Shown one piece after another: positions 8,901 through 15,905 of a DNA stretch of 64,000 nucleotides. Location: assembly GCA_002071485.1 (NCBI GenBank), contig MWFF01000182.1, forward strand, positions 1 through 64,000, read 5' to 3'. A model generated the notes under the pieces. It saw only the letters and a list, made by a program, of their open reading frames with translations. It did no database searches and had not been told where the DNA came from. The translations under genes were made by a program, and so were the position numbers. This stretch comes from Verrucomicrobia bacterium ADurb.Bin006 (GTDB lineage: Bacteria; Verrucomicrobiota; Verrucomicrobiia; Limisphaerales; J093). Each line of letters starts with the position of its first letter. The stretch's first letter is position 1.

Positions 8901-10010
8901 CCGGGGCTGGAACGGAAAGATGGCCGCGAAGTAGTCCTGGGAGATGTTGGCCTGTTTGATGAACTTGTATTCCTTCCGGCAGTAATCGTAGTAGTCTTTG
9001 ATGTCCGTGGTCGCGCCCTTGAGCAGCTCCCGGCACCGGAACGTGACGATTTCGCCAAAGTCGCCCTTGTTCTTGTCGGCCAGCAGGTAGAGGGGCAGGA
9101 AACGATCACCCTCGCCCCCGCCAGAGAGCTTTTGCGGCATGTCGCCCTGGCTGGCGATAATGGTGATGATGTTCAGATGCTGGGTGGGCAGGACGAACGC
9201 CAGGGTCTCCAGGACTTCTTCGTCCTCGGCGTAGGCGGCTGTGCCTGCCGGATGCCGGTCCTGCCAGGAGCGAAACTCGTCCACCACGAAGACGATCCCG
9301 TCATAGCCGCCGAGCTTGGTGATCTGATCGTAGATGTAAGCGAACCGCTCCTTGAACTTGCCCCGCAACCGGCCTTCGGGGAGCTTTGACCGCACCAGCT
9401 CCTGCCCAAACTTTTTCGGGCCGGACTTGCTGCGGAACTCCTCCGGCGAACATTTGTGTTCATTGTCGAAAAAGAACCTAACGCCCGCTTTTTCGGCATC
9501 AGTCGCCTCCTTTTCATACCAGTGGTCCGCGAGTTCCGCCGACGTGATCCTGATCTGCCCTTCGAGTTCAGGGGCGAATGCTTTGAGGCTCTCCCTGATC
9601 TGCTCCTCGAACACGCGCATGAGGCTGTCGCCATCACCTGACTGGCCCATCCCGCGCAAGGAGAAGGCGACCGGGAACCATTTCACCTTGGACAACGCCC
9701 CAGAATACTCGCTCTTGAGTTCCTGGTCACGGAGGGCATCCCAAACCTTCAAATCGCGCCACACCAGCAGGTCAACGAGCGTCCCCAGGAAATGCGTTTT
9801 GCCCGCACCATACTCGGCCTGAACCCAAAAGCCCTGGCCCTTGCGGTTGACAACACAGTCGAAAATTCGTTTGCCGTGGCCGCGCAGCGCGGGTGTGAAC
9901 AGGTATTCGGCAACCGTCTTCTCCGCCTTCTCCTTCTGGATGATGTCAGACAGGGATGGAGTCGTCTCCGGCTCCGGTTTGACTGAGATGATTTTGTTCA
10001 GTTCGCGCAT
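5955..10010 (-). CDS. brxC: BrxC-type P-loop ATPase (DUF6079-like), BREX type 3
   Basis: 1,351 residues, the usual size for BrxC ATPases. Near the N-terminus LSDIIQKEKAEKTVAEYLFTP is followed by the Walker A motif AEYGAGKTHF at 65-74; Walker B is IVFVVDEFRSW at about 238-248. The C-terminal region is long and helical. A CPKC motif (AVCPKCDW) near residue 1190 may be part of a metal site. In BREX, BrxC is an essential ATPase thought to act with PglZ and PglX on invading phage DNA. It starts 4 bp after the brxF-like stop and overlaps the DUF1016 fragment by 4 bp, which makes it part of one transcription unit. Family assignment is by motif and context. Confidence 0.82.
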   Translation of the reverse strand: MRELNKIISVKPEPETTPSLSDIIQKEKAEKTVAEYLFTPALRGHGKRIFDCVVNRKGQGFWVQAEYGAGKTHFLGTLVDLLVWRDLKVWDALRDQELKSEYSGALSKVKWFPVAFSLRGMGQSGDGDSLMRVFEEQIRESLKAFAPELEGQIRITSAELADHWYEKEATDAEKAGVRFFFDNEHKCSPEEFRSKSGPKKFGQELVRSKLPEGRLRGKFKERFAYIYDQITKLGGYDGIVFVVDEFRSWQDRHPAGTAAYAEDEEVLETLAFVLPTQHLNIITIIASQGDMPQKLSGGGEGDRFLPLYLLADKNKGDFGEIVTFRCRELLKGATTDIKDYYDYCRKEYKFIKQANISQDYFAAIFPFQPRCFDVMRRLTQNAEKHNLPTARSAIRMAWQSLSDAKLLKGKRLIVLPDIIKTDELRKGLNHEHYRDAYLNLQGAIEQLTELELATEERDQCEAILQTLLLWVLSLPDNQRDGLTAQEVAEAAWLHDDAVGATAQAENILELLLSHGFPVRKEKKTRGGEEVAVYSYETSVVQVNPVKFFAPLKKKFLQDKKRQDEKWVESLFWQLPDITPDAQAELGVNGGLFAAFAPNDQRTSQEKQTNAPPRYQFPHKPAASTRKLYRVAYGGEIVVSDRWRDEFGDDIKNTDQHFRIVYLVNKPADTDAKITAALKETRVAVCRPEDLSEGTRDALADLLAAEEMKRTCAAPNQVSLRDYADGKRRDAVKALLKCQQDEFRRGQILTQKGYGIKAVEVFATPKEREESLAGRLLEKSYDTPLFSPKELKKDFTETDARKVFAGLFTKEPATAEKDAVVNFGVGLELTLKSHPNELKPDASQALAEVRKELSGIPDKPIADIHKALCRPPYGLTQEMANLYLFALVKSGGYELALNPATQIQLTNGKPLPANKLTAHTLGLCKWNSQMDKALLGARIVASVQKGWNEVLPYARVLDDSLKPASTPDEELQRNDQLLTVLAKLKEELPAVDHSLKTLADKLEGTVPKSFTELIARLNILVATASYQEFDAAVRESYATPEKFKDAFADYDKARKLRDRAFEISQARDYLAAACDVDKSIELDRKTNLGYFKFDALFTSPHLIPARLDSFEKWKGNYVQAYRKAHRAYYESLEKIAASVQALRPHVIALNRLNTIVELGPPLTGTGSLSTDLDQLESAAWLCPDAAEAEVAGTNAVCPKCDWTPAKVLPQKDCDRIAQAITQGLGDRIQRLKDASIAAILKKAADDSKRDDLKSLLEIIQIADADKLVGVITDDLVTFLRKLLQEANIVHETVALQPILDQIGAVEEERIEESLSKLASLLRTAIKNAKAKHGAGKRVRVLFRLDEPGADGP

Positions 10011-10014
10011 AGGA

Positions 10015-10485
10015 TCACGCAGTTGTGCCGAAAACCTCCTTCATCATGCCGGGTTCGGAAAAATAGTTGATGAGCCGATTGCTCTCGCAGCGGACTTCTT
10101 CCGGCCAGTCCATTTCCTCGCTGCTGCCGTCCAGGAGCAGGACCACCATTGTAAAATCACCGATAAACCAATCGTAAAAAGCCTTTAGGCCGACGTTGTA
10201 GCGGGCCAACAGGCCGATGGATTTGACGACCAGGATCACTCGATTGTCAGGCCCCCGCTGAACCGCCCGCAGCCTCTCGCGCAAGCGGTCTCGGAGCTGG
10301 TCTCTGGTGGACTCGTCATCCACTGGCAGGCTGCCCAGGTCAAACAAATCAAGAAGGTCGAGGGTGGAATACTTGGCGGCACCCAGTGCCTGCTGGAGGT
10401 CTTTCTCCGTCCCCATCCACATCACCAGCTCCTTGTCCCAAGTGCGAGACCCGACCAATGTATGGAGCTGTGCGGCAGGTTTCAT
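10015..10485 (-). CDS. BrxF-like small protein without a visible Walker A
   Basis: 156 residues, encoded directly before brxC where type 3 BREX loci carry brxF. The central part has alternating hydrophobic strands (NRVILVVKSIGLLARYNVG, then FTMVVLLLDG), compatible with the core of a P-loop ATPase including a Walker B-like strand. However, no GxxxxGK[S/T] motif is present anywhere, although BrxF is described as P-loop-containing. It overlaps the upstream gene by 4 bp (ATGA). Either this is a degenerate BrxF or an unrelated positional substitute; the name rests mainly on context and size. Confidence 0.5.
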   Translation of the reverse strand: MKPAAQLHTLVGSRTWDKELVMWMGTEKDLQQALGAAKYSTLDLLDLFDLGSLPVDDESTRDQLRDRLRERLRAVQRGPDNRVILVVKSIGLLARYNVGLKAFYDWFIGDFTMVVLLLDGSSEEMDWPEEVRCESNRLINYFSEPGMMKEVFGTTA

Positions 10486-11687
10486 AAACGCGCCTTCCTC
10501 GCCAGGAACTCGTCCAGCGTGAAGCAGGTCGTGACCTGTTCCAGTTGATCGGCGACCACATACTTGCCCACCAATCCCGCCGCGTCGGCTTCCCGGAGCA
10601 GAGCGCGGACGGCATCTTCCGTTTTATAGCCCAGGTATTTCCAGAACGGGTTCGTCACGAGATTCCGCAACTCGACCGTCCGCACGGCCCTGGCCGCGAA
10701 CAGGTGATGAAGCAGGATCAGGAACGAAGTCTTCTGGGTGACTACCGGCAGCAATCGGTCGGGCTTGCCTTTGGCCCGTTCAAGGAAGCCCAGCTTCTTG
10801 AGATTGCTCTTGAGCCGCTCGCGGGTCTTTTCCGGTGGGGCCTCCCCCAAATGATCCTGGAGGAATTTGTCGAAATAGGTCGCAGGCATCGCGAGGCCGG
10901 TTTCGCAGGGGAATAGAGCCTCCGCCACGCACCGGCCCATGATCGGCTCCTGGTTCAAATACGACCACCGCAGCAGATCGAGGGCTACGACCTCATCCTG
11001 GTAGGCCGACCAGACCCGTGGCAGCAGCCCCCTCAAGCCGTCCTGAAAAAACCATCGCACGATGGACTGGGCATAGCGGCGGCGGGTCTCCATGCTGTTT
11101 TGGCCGAGCCGCTTCATCAGGATTTCGTGAAGCTCATCCAGAGATTTGGCCTCATGCGCGACCTTCAACGCCAGCAGGCCCTCGACGAGGAGCACGTCCT
11201 GAATAGATTTTCGCTCCCGGACAGGAGCGGCCTTCGGCGGTAGCCGCAGCTCCGATTGCCCTGGAATGTTCAGTGGCATCTCGGACTGCGCGAGGGGTAT
11301 GGTCGGCGCACTTTCAGGCTCAGGGCGTTTGGCTTCCGTTGGGGCAGGCATTGCGACTGTGACTGCCGAAGGTGTTTCCGGTTTGACCAGCCGTGATTCC
11401 GTGCGGCCCTGGCTGATGTAGTCCACCAGCTTGAGCAGGGTCGCAACGTGATCCTCCACGCCTTTGACCGATTGGAGAGCGGCAGGGGCGGCTGCCAAGA
11501 CCTGGTTCAGATCACCGAAACGGGCAAGGAGGGCATCAGCGAGCGGTTTAACGTCGCGACGGGGGATGCCGAATGTCAGCAGCAGCTCCAGGATGGCCGC
11601 GTCCGTGCGCGACGCAGCATCCCCGTGGATGAACCGCTCGCGCAGCCGCTCACGGTGACCGGATTTGCCATTGTCGCCATCGTCCAC
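10482..11687 (-). CDS. RadC-type HhH domain fused to a BrxA-like (DUF1819-like) domain
   Basis: 401 residues, first gene of the island. Residues 10-90 (RERLRERFIHGD, then LELLLTFGIPRRDVKPLADALLARFGDL and LQSVKGVEDHVATLLKLVD) match the helix-hairpin-helix N-terminal part of RadC/UPF0758 proteins; the RadC metalloprotease part is absent. After a Pro-rich linker (about 100-180), residues 185-400 are helical with winged-helix character: TRRRYAQSIVRWFF, then FDKFLQDHLG and RERLKSNLKKLGFLERAKG. This layout resembles BrxA, the small DNA-binding BREX protein, but I assign it only by pattern and neighbourhood. The fusion itself is unusual. It could be a DNA-sensing or regulatory subunit. Confidence 0.55.
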   Translation of the reverse strand: MDDGDNGKSGHRERLRERFIHGDAASRTDAAILELLLTFGIPRRDVKPLADALLARFGDLNQVLAAAPAALQSVKGVEDHVATLLKLVDYISQGRTESRLVKPETPSAVTVAMPAPTEAKRPEPESAPTIPLAQSEMPLNIPGQSELRLPPKAAPVRERKSIQDVLLVEGLLALKVAHEAKSLDELHEILMKRLGQNSMETRRRYAQSIVRWFFQDGLRGLLPRVWSAYQDEVVALDLLRWSYLNQEPIMGRCVAEALFPCETGLAMPATYFDKFLQDHLGEAPPEKTRERLKSNLKKLGFLERAKGKPDRLLPVVTQKTSFLILLHHLFAARAVRTVELRNLVTNPFWKYLGYKTEDAVRALLREADAAGLVGKYVVADQLEQVTTCFTLDEFLARKARL

Positions 11688-11920
11688 AACCTCGATATAG
11701 GTTTACAAAAGACAGTCTCTCGTTGGTTAGAAGCGATCCTTATAGCTTGCCTAAAGCCTTCGGGCAAGGAGATGCTGATCGCTGCGTAACATGCGTCGGG
11801 GATTCTGCTCCTCGCCGTCAATCAAAACAAGCTTGGTCTTCGGGCATCTCGCCGATTTGTGAAACAGCGCGAAGGACTTATGGCCTGGCGACAAGCGAAG
11901 ACATGCGATCGTGTCAGCCA

Positions 11921-12157
11921 TCAAGGTTCTCCAGCGGCAGCGGCTGTCCGGACAGCCTTCAACACTCTCGCCATCTCGCTCAGCACCGGATCGCCGTCAA
12001 CCTTCGGGATCAAAACGGCAAGCCCGGCACTGGATCGCCTCGCCAGTGCCTCCGGGCTCAGCCGCTCGGCCTCGCGGTAAGGCCGCAACTGATTGACCAC
12101 GGTGTCGGTCTTGGCCTCGATGCTGATAACGGGGAATCCATCTTCGTAAGTGGTTGA
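11921..12157 (-). pseudogene. C-terminal gene fragment abutting tRNA-Gly
   Basis: An open frame of 79 codons with no start codon at its 5' end; it begins after a stop 10 bp from the tRNA 3' end and runs to TGA at 11921. It encodes PVISIEAKTDTVVNQLRPYR and later AGLAVLIPKVDGDPVLSEMA, which reads like genuine protein with balanced codon use. I do not recognise the family. It looks like the tail of a gene truncated when the island joined the tRNA. Confidence 0.5.
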
Positions 12158-12166
12158 TTATGAAGA

Positions 12167-12243
12167 TGGAGCGAGCGAAGGGATTCGAACCCTCGACATC
12201 AACCTTGGCAAGGTTGCGCTCTACCAGACTGAGCTACGCTCGC
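12167..12243 (-). tRNA. tRNA-Gly (anticodon GCC)
   Basis: A complete cloverleaf on the minus strand: acceptor GCGAGCG/CGCTCGC with discriminator T and encoded CCA (12167-12169), D stem GCTC/GAGC, anticodon stem CAACC/GGTTG with loop TTGCCAA (anticodon GCC), variable loop ATGTC, T stem GAGGG/CCCTT with TTCGAAT loop. All stems pair. Its 3' end faces the BREX-like island, the side on which tRNA-targeting integrases insert DNA. Confidence 0.97.
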
Positions 12244-12622
12244 TTCCAGAAAAAGCAGGAGGGAGTCTAGGGCTTCCGCCGCGAAATGCAAGGATTCATT
12301 TTTGGGGATTCCGAGGGCAGTCTGTCGCCTTTCAAGAATTCCCACCCGTGGGCGGGCGGCTGCGTGTTCTGGCTGCAAACGCAAGGCTTCGTGAAATGAC
12401 CGCGCCAAAGACCGGCCACCCTGCCCGGTCTTTTCATTTGGAAAGTGCTTGAGTAGTCCTCGATTGGTTGTGGAGTCCCGAATGAAGGGTATACTTCTGC
12501 CCTCTGCGCTTGCGCTGGAGTCGTTGTCGGCCCACTCGTATCCGTGCGGTTGTAGCGCCCGTACCTTGATGCTCTTTAGCGGACCAATGGCGGATCGACC
12601 GACAACACTTCGAGGCTTTTCA
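12244..12622. other. Gene-free stretch between tRNA-Gly and the DUF3472 gene
   Basis: No credible coding frame on either strand; the longest open frames run through the tRNA or are compositional. It contains one terminator-like hairpin (12407-12434) and must hold the tRNA promoter, which I could not pick out with confidence. Confidence 0.6.
12407..12434. terminator. Terminator-like hairpin
   Basis: AAAGACCGG and CCGGTCTTT form a perfect 9-bp stem around a 9-nt loop, followed by TTTT on the plus strand. For the minus-strand DUF3472 transcript it lies about 190 bp past the stop and has a T-containing 3' arm, so it may end that transcript before the tRNA gene. Confidence 0.55.
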
Positions 12623-13489
12623 TCAGTCAGGCCGACCGGGCTCACCGTCCAGAAGCCGCAGCCAGTCGGGCGGTAAAGTGGGAGGGGCAGGCAACTCGAT
12701 GATACTGTGCAGGGGTCGGGACTGTTTGGTCGAGCCCCCGGTGGCGAGGTGGAACCAGCCGTCAGTCAGACCCGCATCAATCGTCTCCTTCGCTTCCCAT
12801 TCGGCTCCGGACGCGGTGAAGCGGGCTTTGGCGAGCGGGGTCCATGCGTCGGCGTTCTGTCGGACCCAGCCGCGGCCATAACGCGCGCGCCGCACTTCGA
12901 GGGCGCTGCGGCCGTCGCGACGGAAATCCTCGACGAAGGAATAATAGCCTCTGAGCCTTTGACCTCCTGTGCGGGTGCGAAAGGTCGCGAGCTTCCACCA
13001 TGTCCGCTTCTCCGGTTGAAAGAGCCAGGCTGTATAGGCCGTTTTCTGCCCGTCCACTTCGGCGCGCAGGAGAAACCGGTTGGTTTCGCCAATCTTCCAC
13101 AGAAACGGCGCCATGCACTGCCCGCCTGTGCCCTCGCCGCCGAAGCGTTTAATCCGCACACCTTCGCCTTGATAGAGCACTTCGACCCGATCCTCGCTCT
13201 TGACTGCGCCGGGGTCGTCGCCCCGGGTCGGATCCCAGACCGAGAAGATCGCCACCTTGTCCTCCGGCTTCCAGAGCTGCTGGAGGCCGAAATAGCCGGT
13301 GTTCCATCCGCACGCCATGAAGTAACTCCCATTGACGGATTCATCGATTATCATCTCGGTGTAGAACAGGTCGCCGTCCGGCGCCGGATAGCCGAGGTGA
13401 ACGGACCGCGCAGCGCGGTAGGCGGGAGCGTCGGCCGCCCAGAGGCACGTCGGCATCAGAACAGCAATGAGCCCGATGAGAACTCGCAT
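12623..13489 (-). CDS. Secreted DUF3472-domain protein
   Basis: 288 residues with a Sec signal peptide (MRVLIGLIAVLMPTCLWA, cleavage after AWA-type site). The body matches DUF3472 proteins: YMACGWNTGYFGLQQL-like core, then KVAIFSVWDPTRGDDPG and KRFGGEGTGGQC. The family is beta-rich, extracytoplasmic and common in Verrucomicrobiota and Bacteroidota; a carbohydrate-binding or sugar-related role is often suspected but not shown here. It follows the TRIC gene after 107 bp, so it may be a separate transcript. Confidence 0.8.
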   Translation of the reverse strand: MRVLIGLIAVLMPTCLWAADAPAYRAARSVHLGYPAPDGDLFYTEMIIDESVNGSYFMACGWNTGYFGLQQLWKPEDKVAIFSVWDPTRGDDPGAVKSEDRVEVLYQGEGVRIKRFGGEGTGGQCMAPFLWKIGETNRFLLRAEVDGQKTAYTAWLFQPEKRTWWKLATFRTRTGGQRLRGYYSFVEDFRRDGRSALEVRRARYGRGWVRQNADAWTPLAKARFTASGAEWEAKETIDAGLTDGWFHLATGGSTKQSRPLHSIIELPAPPTLPPDWLRLLDGEPGRPD

Positions 13490-13596
13490 GGGTGCAATCG
13501 TGCCCTCGAATTACACCGTCCGCAACCTTGCTGATGGGACCGTGGGAAGGACGACAACGGGTGCTTGGGATGGAGACTGGAGGGACGATTTCCGCG

Positions 13597-14220
13597 CTAA
13601 TCCTTGGGCTTGAACACGGGCAGGGCCAGTTTCCACTGGATACCGGCGAGGCGCGCCAGGAGAATTGCGAGAACCGAAATGACCATGTTCGTCAAGTGAG
13701 CGACGCGCGCGGATTGCAGCACCACGTACAGCACCGCGCCAAAGAATGCGGCCGTGGCGTACAGGTAGATGTCCGGTCGAAAGACCAGGGGAATCTCGTT
13801 CAGCAAGAGGTCGCGCAGAATGCCGCCGGCAACTCCCGTGGTCACCCCGAGCATGATTGCGATAGGTGCCGGCGCGTGGAAGGCGCAGGCTTTCACCAGA
13901 CCAACGATCGTGAAGAGCGCCAACGCGAACGCATCCGCAACCTGCAAGGAACGGAGATGAATCTCGTGCGTGCGGGCCAGGAAAAAGGTCACCACCGCCG
14001 CTCCGGCCGCGGTGTACACGTAATGGGGGTCCTTGGCCCAGAAAACCGGATGATCGCCGAGCACTAAGTCCCGGATGGTGCCGCCCCCGAAGGCCGTGAC
14101 CAGCGCCAGAACAATCACGCCGAAAAGATCCACGTGCTTGCCGCGCGCGGCCATGACGCCGGTGACCGCTGCCACACCCACGCCAAACTGCTCCAGAATG
14201 TAACGGCTCGTCATGCGCAA
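13597..14220 (-). CDS. TRIC/UPF0126 family cation channel protein
   Basis: 207 residues, mostly hydrophobic with about seven predicted membrane helices in two related halves. The diagnostic motif GGGTIRD appears in the first half (near residue 46) and its counterpart GGILRDLLL in the second (near 132), the internal duplication typical of bacterial TRIC homologues (UPF0126, YadS-type). These form trimeric monovalent-cation channels in the inner membrane. It starts 9 bp after the tatD stop and is probably the last gene of the amrS-amrB-tatD operon. Met3 is a possible alternative start. Confidence 0.9.
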   Translation of the reverse strand: MRMTSRYILEQFGVGVAAVTGVMAARGKHVDLFGVIVLALVTAFGGGTIRDLVLGDHPVFWAKDPHYVYTAAGAAVVTFFLARTHEIHLRSLQVADAFALALFTIVGLVKACAFHAPAPIAIMLGVTTGVAGGILRDLLLNEIPLVFRPDIYLYATAAFFGAVLYVVLQSARVAHLTNMVISVLAILLARLAGIQWKLALPVFKPKD

Positions 14221-14229
14221 GAGGCATTA

Positions 14230-15084
14230 TCACAGCCCCCGAAATAATCTATGGAAATTCTCCTCGACCCGGGCGGCCAGACTCTGGATCGGCTCACCCA
14301 GCATCCCGGCAACGTAATCGTAAACAACCACCAGGTTGGCGGGGTGATTCAGCGGACGCCCCGAGGTGCGGGCCGCGTCGGCCGGAAAGTCGCCGGAACA
14401 GACCGCCCCTGCCTCGATGCACGGACCGTGCAACCGAAACTGCGCCAGGGCAGACGGCAAACACTGGTCCGGAGCGTCTGTTTCAATCAGCAACCGATCC
14501 GGCGGCACGGCCCGAAACACCTCGCGCTGGCGCTCTTTGCCCGGCCGCGCGAAGTACCCGGGAAAGCTGAAATAGGCACCCAACCGCGCCAGCGGCTTCA
14601 CCATTTCAAGAGGCCCTCCGTAGCTGTGCAGAAGAAAACCGCAAGCCGGACGCGGGTTTGCCGCCAGCAACTGTTCGAGGCGCCCCCAGGCTCGCAGGCA
14701 ATGAATGCTCGCCGGAATGGCGCGTGCGGCCGCCAGCCGCAATTGCGCCAGAAACACCTCCTCCTGACTCTCGTAGGACAGACCCGGCTTCCATCGGTCG
14801 AGCCCGATCTCCCCCACCCCGGAGGCGATCTCATCGAGGAACCGCGCCAGATTCGCCTCCCAATCCGCCGCGCGATCGCCCAGGTGCCACGGATGATAGC
14901 CGAAACTGGGAATGACTTGCGGGTGCTCCCGCGCCAGGGCCAGCACCTGCGGCCAGTCGGCGGGGCAGGAGCCGTTCACCACCATGCGCCGAACCCCGGC
15001 CTTCACGCAGGCGGCGATCAGATTCGATTGCCGTCCGCCAAAGCGCTCGTCCTGCAGGTGATTGTGAGCGTCGTAGTAATTCAC
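14230..15084 (-). CDS. tatD: TatD-family metal-dependent hydrolase
   Basis: 284 residues of the TatD amidohydrolase-fold family, which have 3'-exonuclease/DNase activity with divalent metals. Visible metal ligands: DAHNHLQD at 5-12 (HxH), GEIGLDRW near 90, SIHCLRAWG near 127, LHSYGG near 152 and LLIETDAPD near 200. The start overlaps the amrB stop by 4 bp (ATGA). The function here is probably DNA or nucleotide repair, but the tight linkage to the AmmeMemoRadiSam genes is of unknown meaning. Confidence 0.9.
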   Translation of the reverse strand: MNYYDAHNHLQDERFGGRQSNLIAACVKAGVRRMVVNGSCPADWPQVLALAREHPQVIPSFGYHPWHLGDRAADWEANLARFLDEIASGVGEIGLDRWKPGLSYESQEEVFLAQLRLAAARAIPASIHCLRAWGRLEQLLAANPRPACGFLLHSYGGPLEMVKPLARLGAYFSFPGYFARPGKERQREVFRAVPPDRLLIETDAPDQCLPSALAQFRLHGPCIEAGAVCSGDFPADAARTSGRPLNHPANLVVVYDYVAGMLGEPIQSLAARVEENFHRLFRGL

Positions 15085-15905
15085 TGGCCTGGCGCCGTCA
15101 GCACAAATGCACCGTAGCCGACCACCCGGGAACGCGAACCGGCCGTGTCGCCCGAGTTGCGCAGGTCAATGGCCCGGCACTCGAGTCCGCGATCCCGCGC
15201 CACTTCGAGCAACCCGCGGACGCCTTGGAAACCGCAGGCGTCATACCCGTCGAGCCTCTCGCCCTCAAATGCCTCGATCGCACGGGCGGTGGCCTCATCG
15301 AACTGTCTGGCCGTATTGTAGTTGTGGTAGTGGCTCAAATCCGTGCTCGCCACGATGCACGACTCGGGCCCGCCCCAAAGAACCTCGATCAGACGGGCCA
15401 TTTCCGACTGCGTCGCCTCCCCCACCAGCAGCGGCACCAGTTCGAACTCCCCCAACACCACCTGAAGAAACGGGATGTGCACCTCCAGACTGTGCTCCTC
15501 CCGATGCGGGTCTTCGGATATCGCAACCCCCGGCAGACCGGCCGCACACGCGATTCCGGCCCGATCCAGAGGCACTCTCCCCAGCGGGGTCTCAAAGGCA
15601 TCCATCCCGCTCGCAGCCACCCCATGAAAACGGGCGAAGTGCGACGGGCCAACCAGCACAACACGCCGAATCTGGTCGCGTCCGGACTCCAGACGCGCAT
15701 ACGCTGAGCCCGCAATCGGCCCCGAGTACATGTACCCAGCATGCGGTGCAATCAGGGCCTTCGGGACCGGCCCGGTCGACCTGGGCGCGGCGGCGAGGTA
15801 ATCGCTGACCTCCTTGCGCAGTTGCGCCGGATTCGCCGGGTAGAATCGCCCTGCTTGCGCCGGAGGGCGCACGCGCCCGCATTCCGATCTCGAGTCTGCT
15901 TTCAT
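15081..15905 (-). CDS. amrB: AmmeMemoRadiSam system protein B (MEMO1 family)
   Basis: 274 residues. The MEMO1 family shares the fold of class III extradiol dioxygenases and has conserved His residues. Seen here: PPAQAGRFYPANPAQLR at the start, then LIAPHAGYMYSGPIAGSAYA (metal-site His), LVGPSHFARFHG, EHSLEVHIPFLQ and STDLSHYHNY. AmrB pairs with the radical SAM enzyme AmrS and usually with an AMMECR1 domain (AmrA), which is not encoded in this window. The start overlaps the amrS stop by 4 bp and the stop overlaps the tatD start by 4 bp. Confidence 0.93.
   Translation of the reverse strand: MKADSRSECGRVRPPAQAGRFYPANPAQLRKEVSDYLAAAPRSTGPVPKALIAPHAGYMYSGPIAGSAYARLESGRDQIRRVVLVGPSHFARFHGVAASGMDAFETPLGRVPLDRAGIACAAGLPGVAISEDPHREEHSLEVHIPFLQVVLGEFELVPLLVGEATQSEMARLIEVLWGGPESCIVASTDLSHYHNYNTARQFDEATARAIEAFEGERLDGYDACGFQGVRGLLEVARDRGLECRAIDLRNSGDTAGSRSRVVGYGAFVLTAPGQ

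Noticed and set aside
7512-9389. 625-codon plus-strand frame opposite brxC
   Set aside because: The minus strand encodes Walker motifs and family signatures; the plus frame has none.
11723-12157. 144-codon plus-strand frame left of the tRNA
   Set aside because: The opposite strand of the same DNA carries the better protein-like fragment; this frame lacks any motif.
12199-12645. 148-codon minus-strand frame crossing tRNA-Gly
   Set aside because: It runs through the tRNA gene and shows no protein-like pattern.
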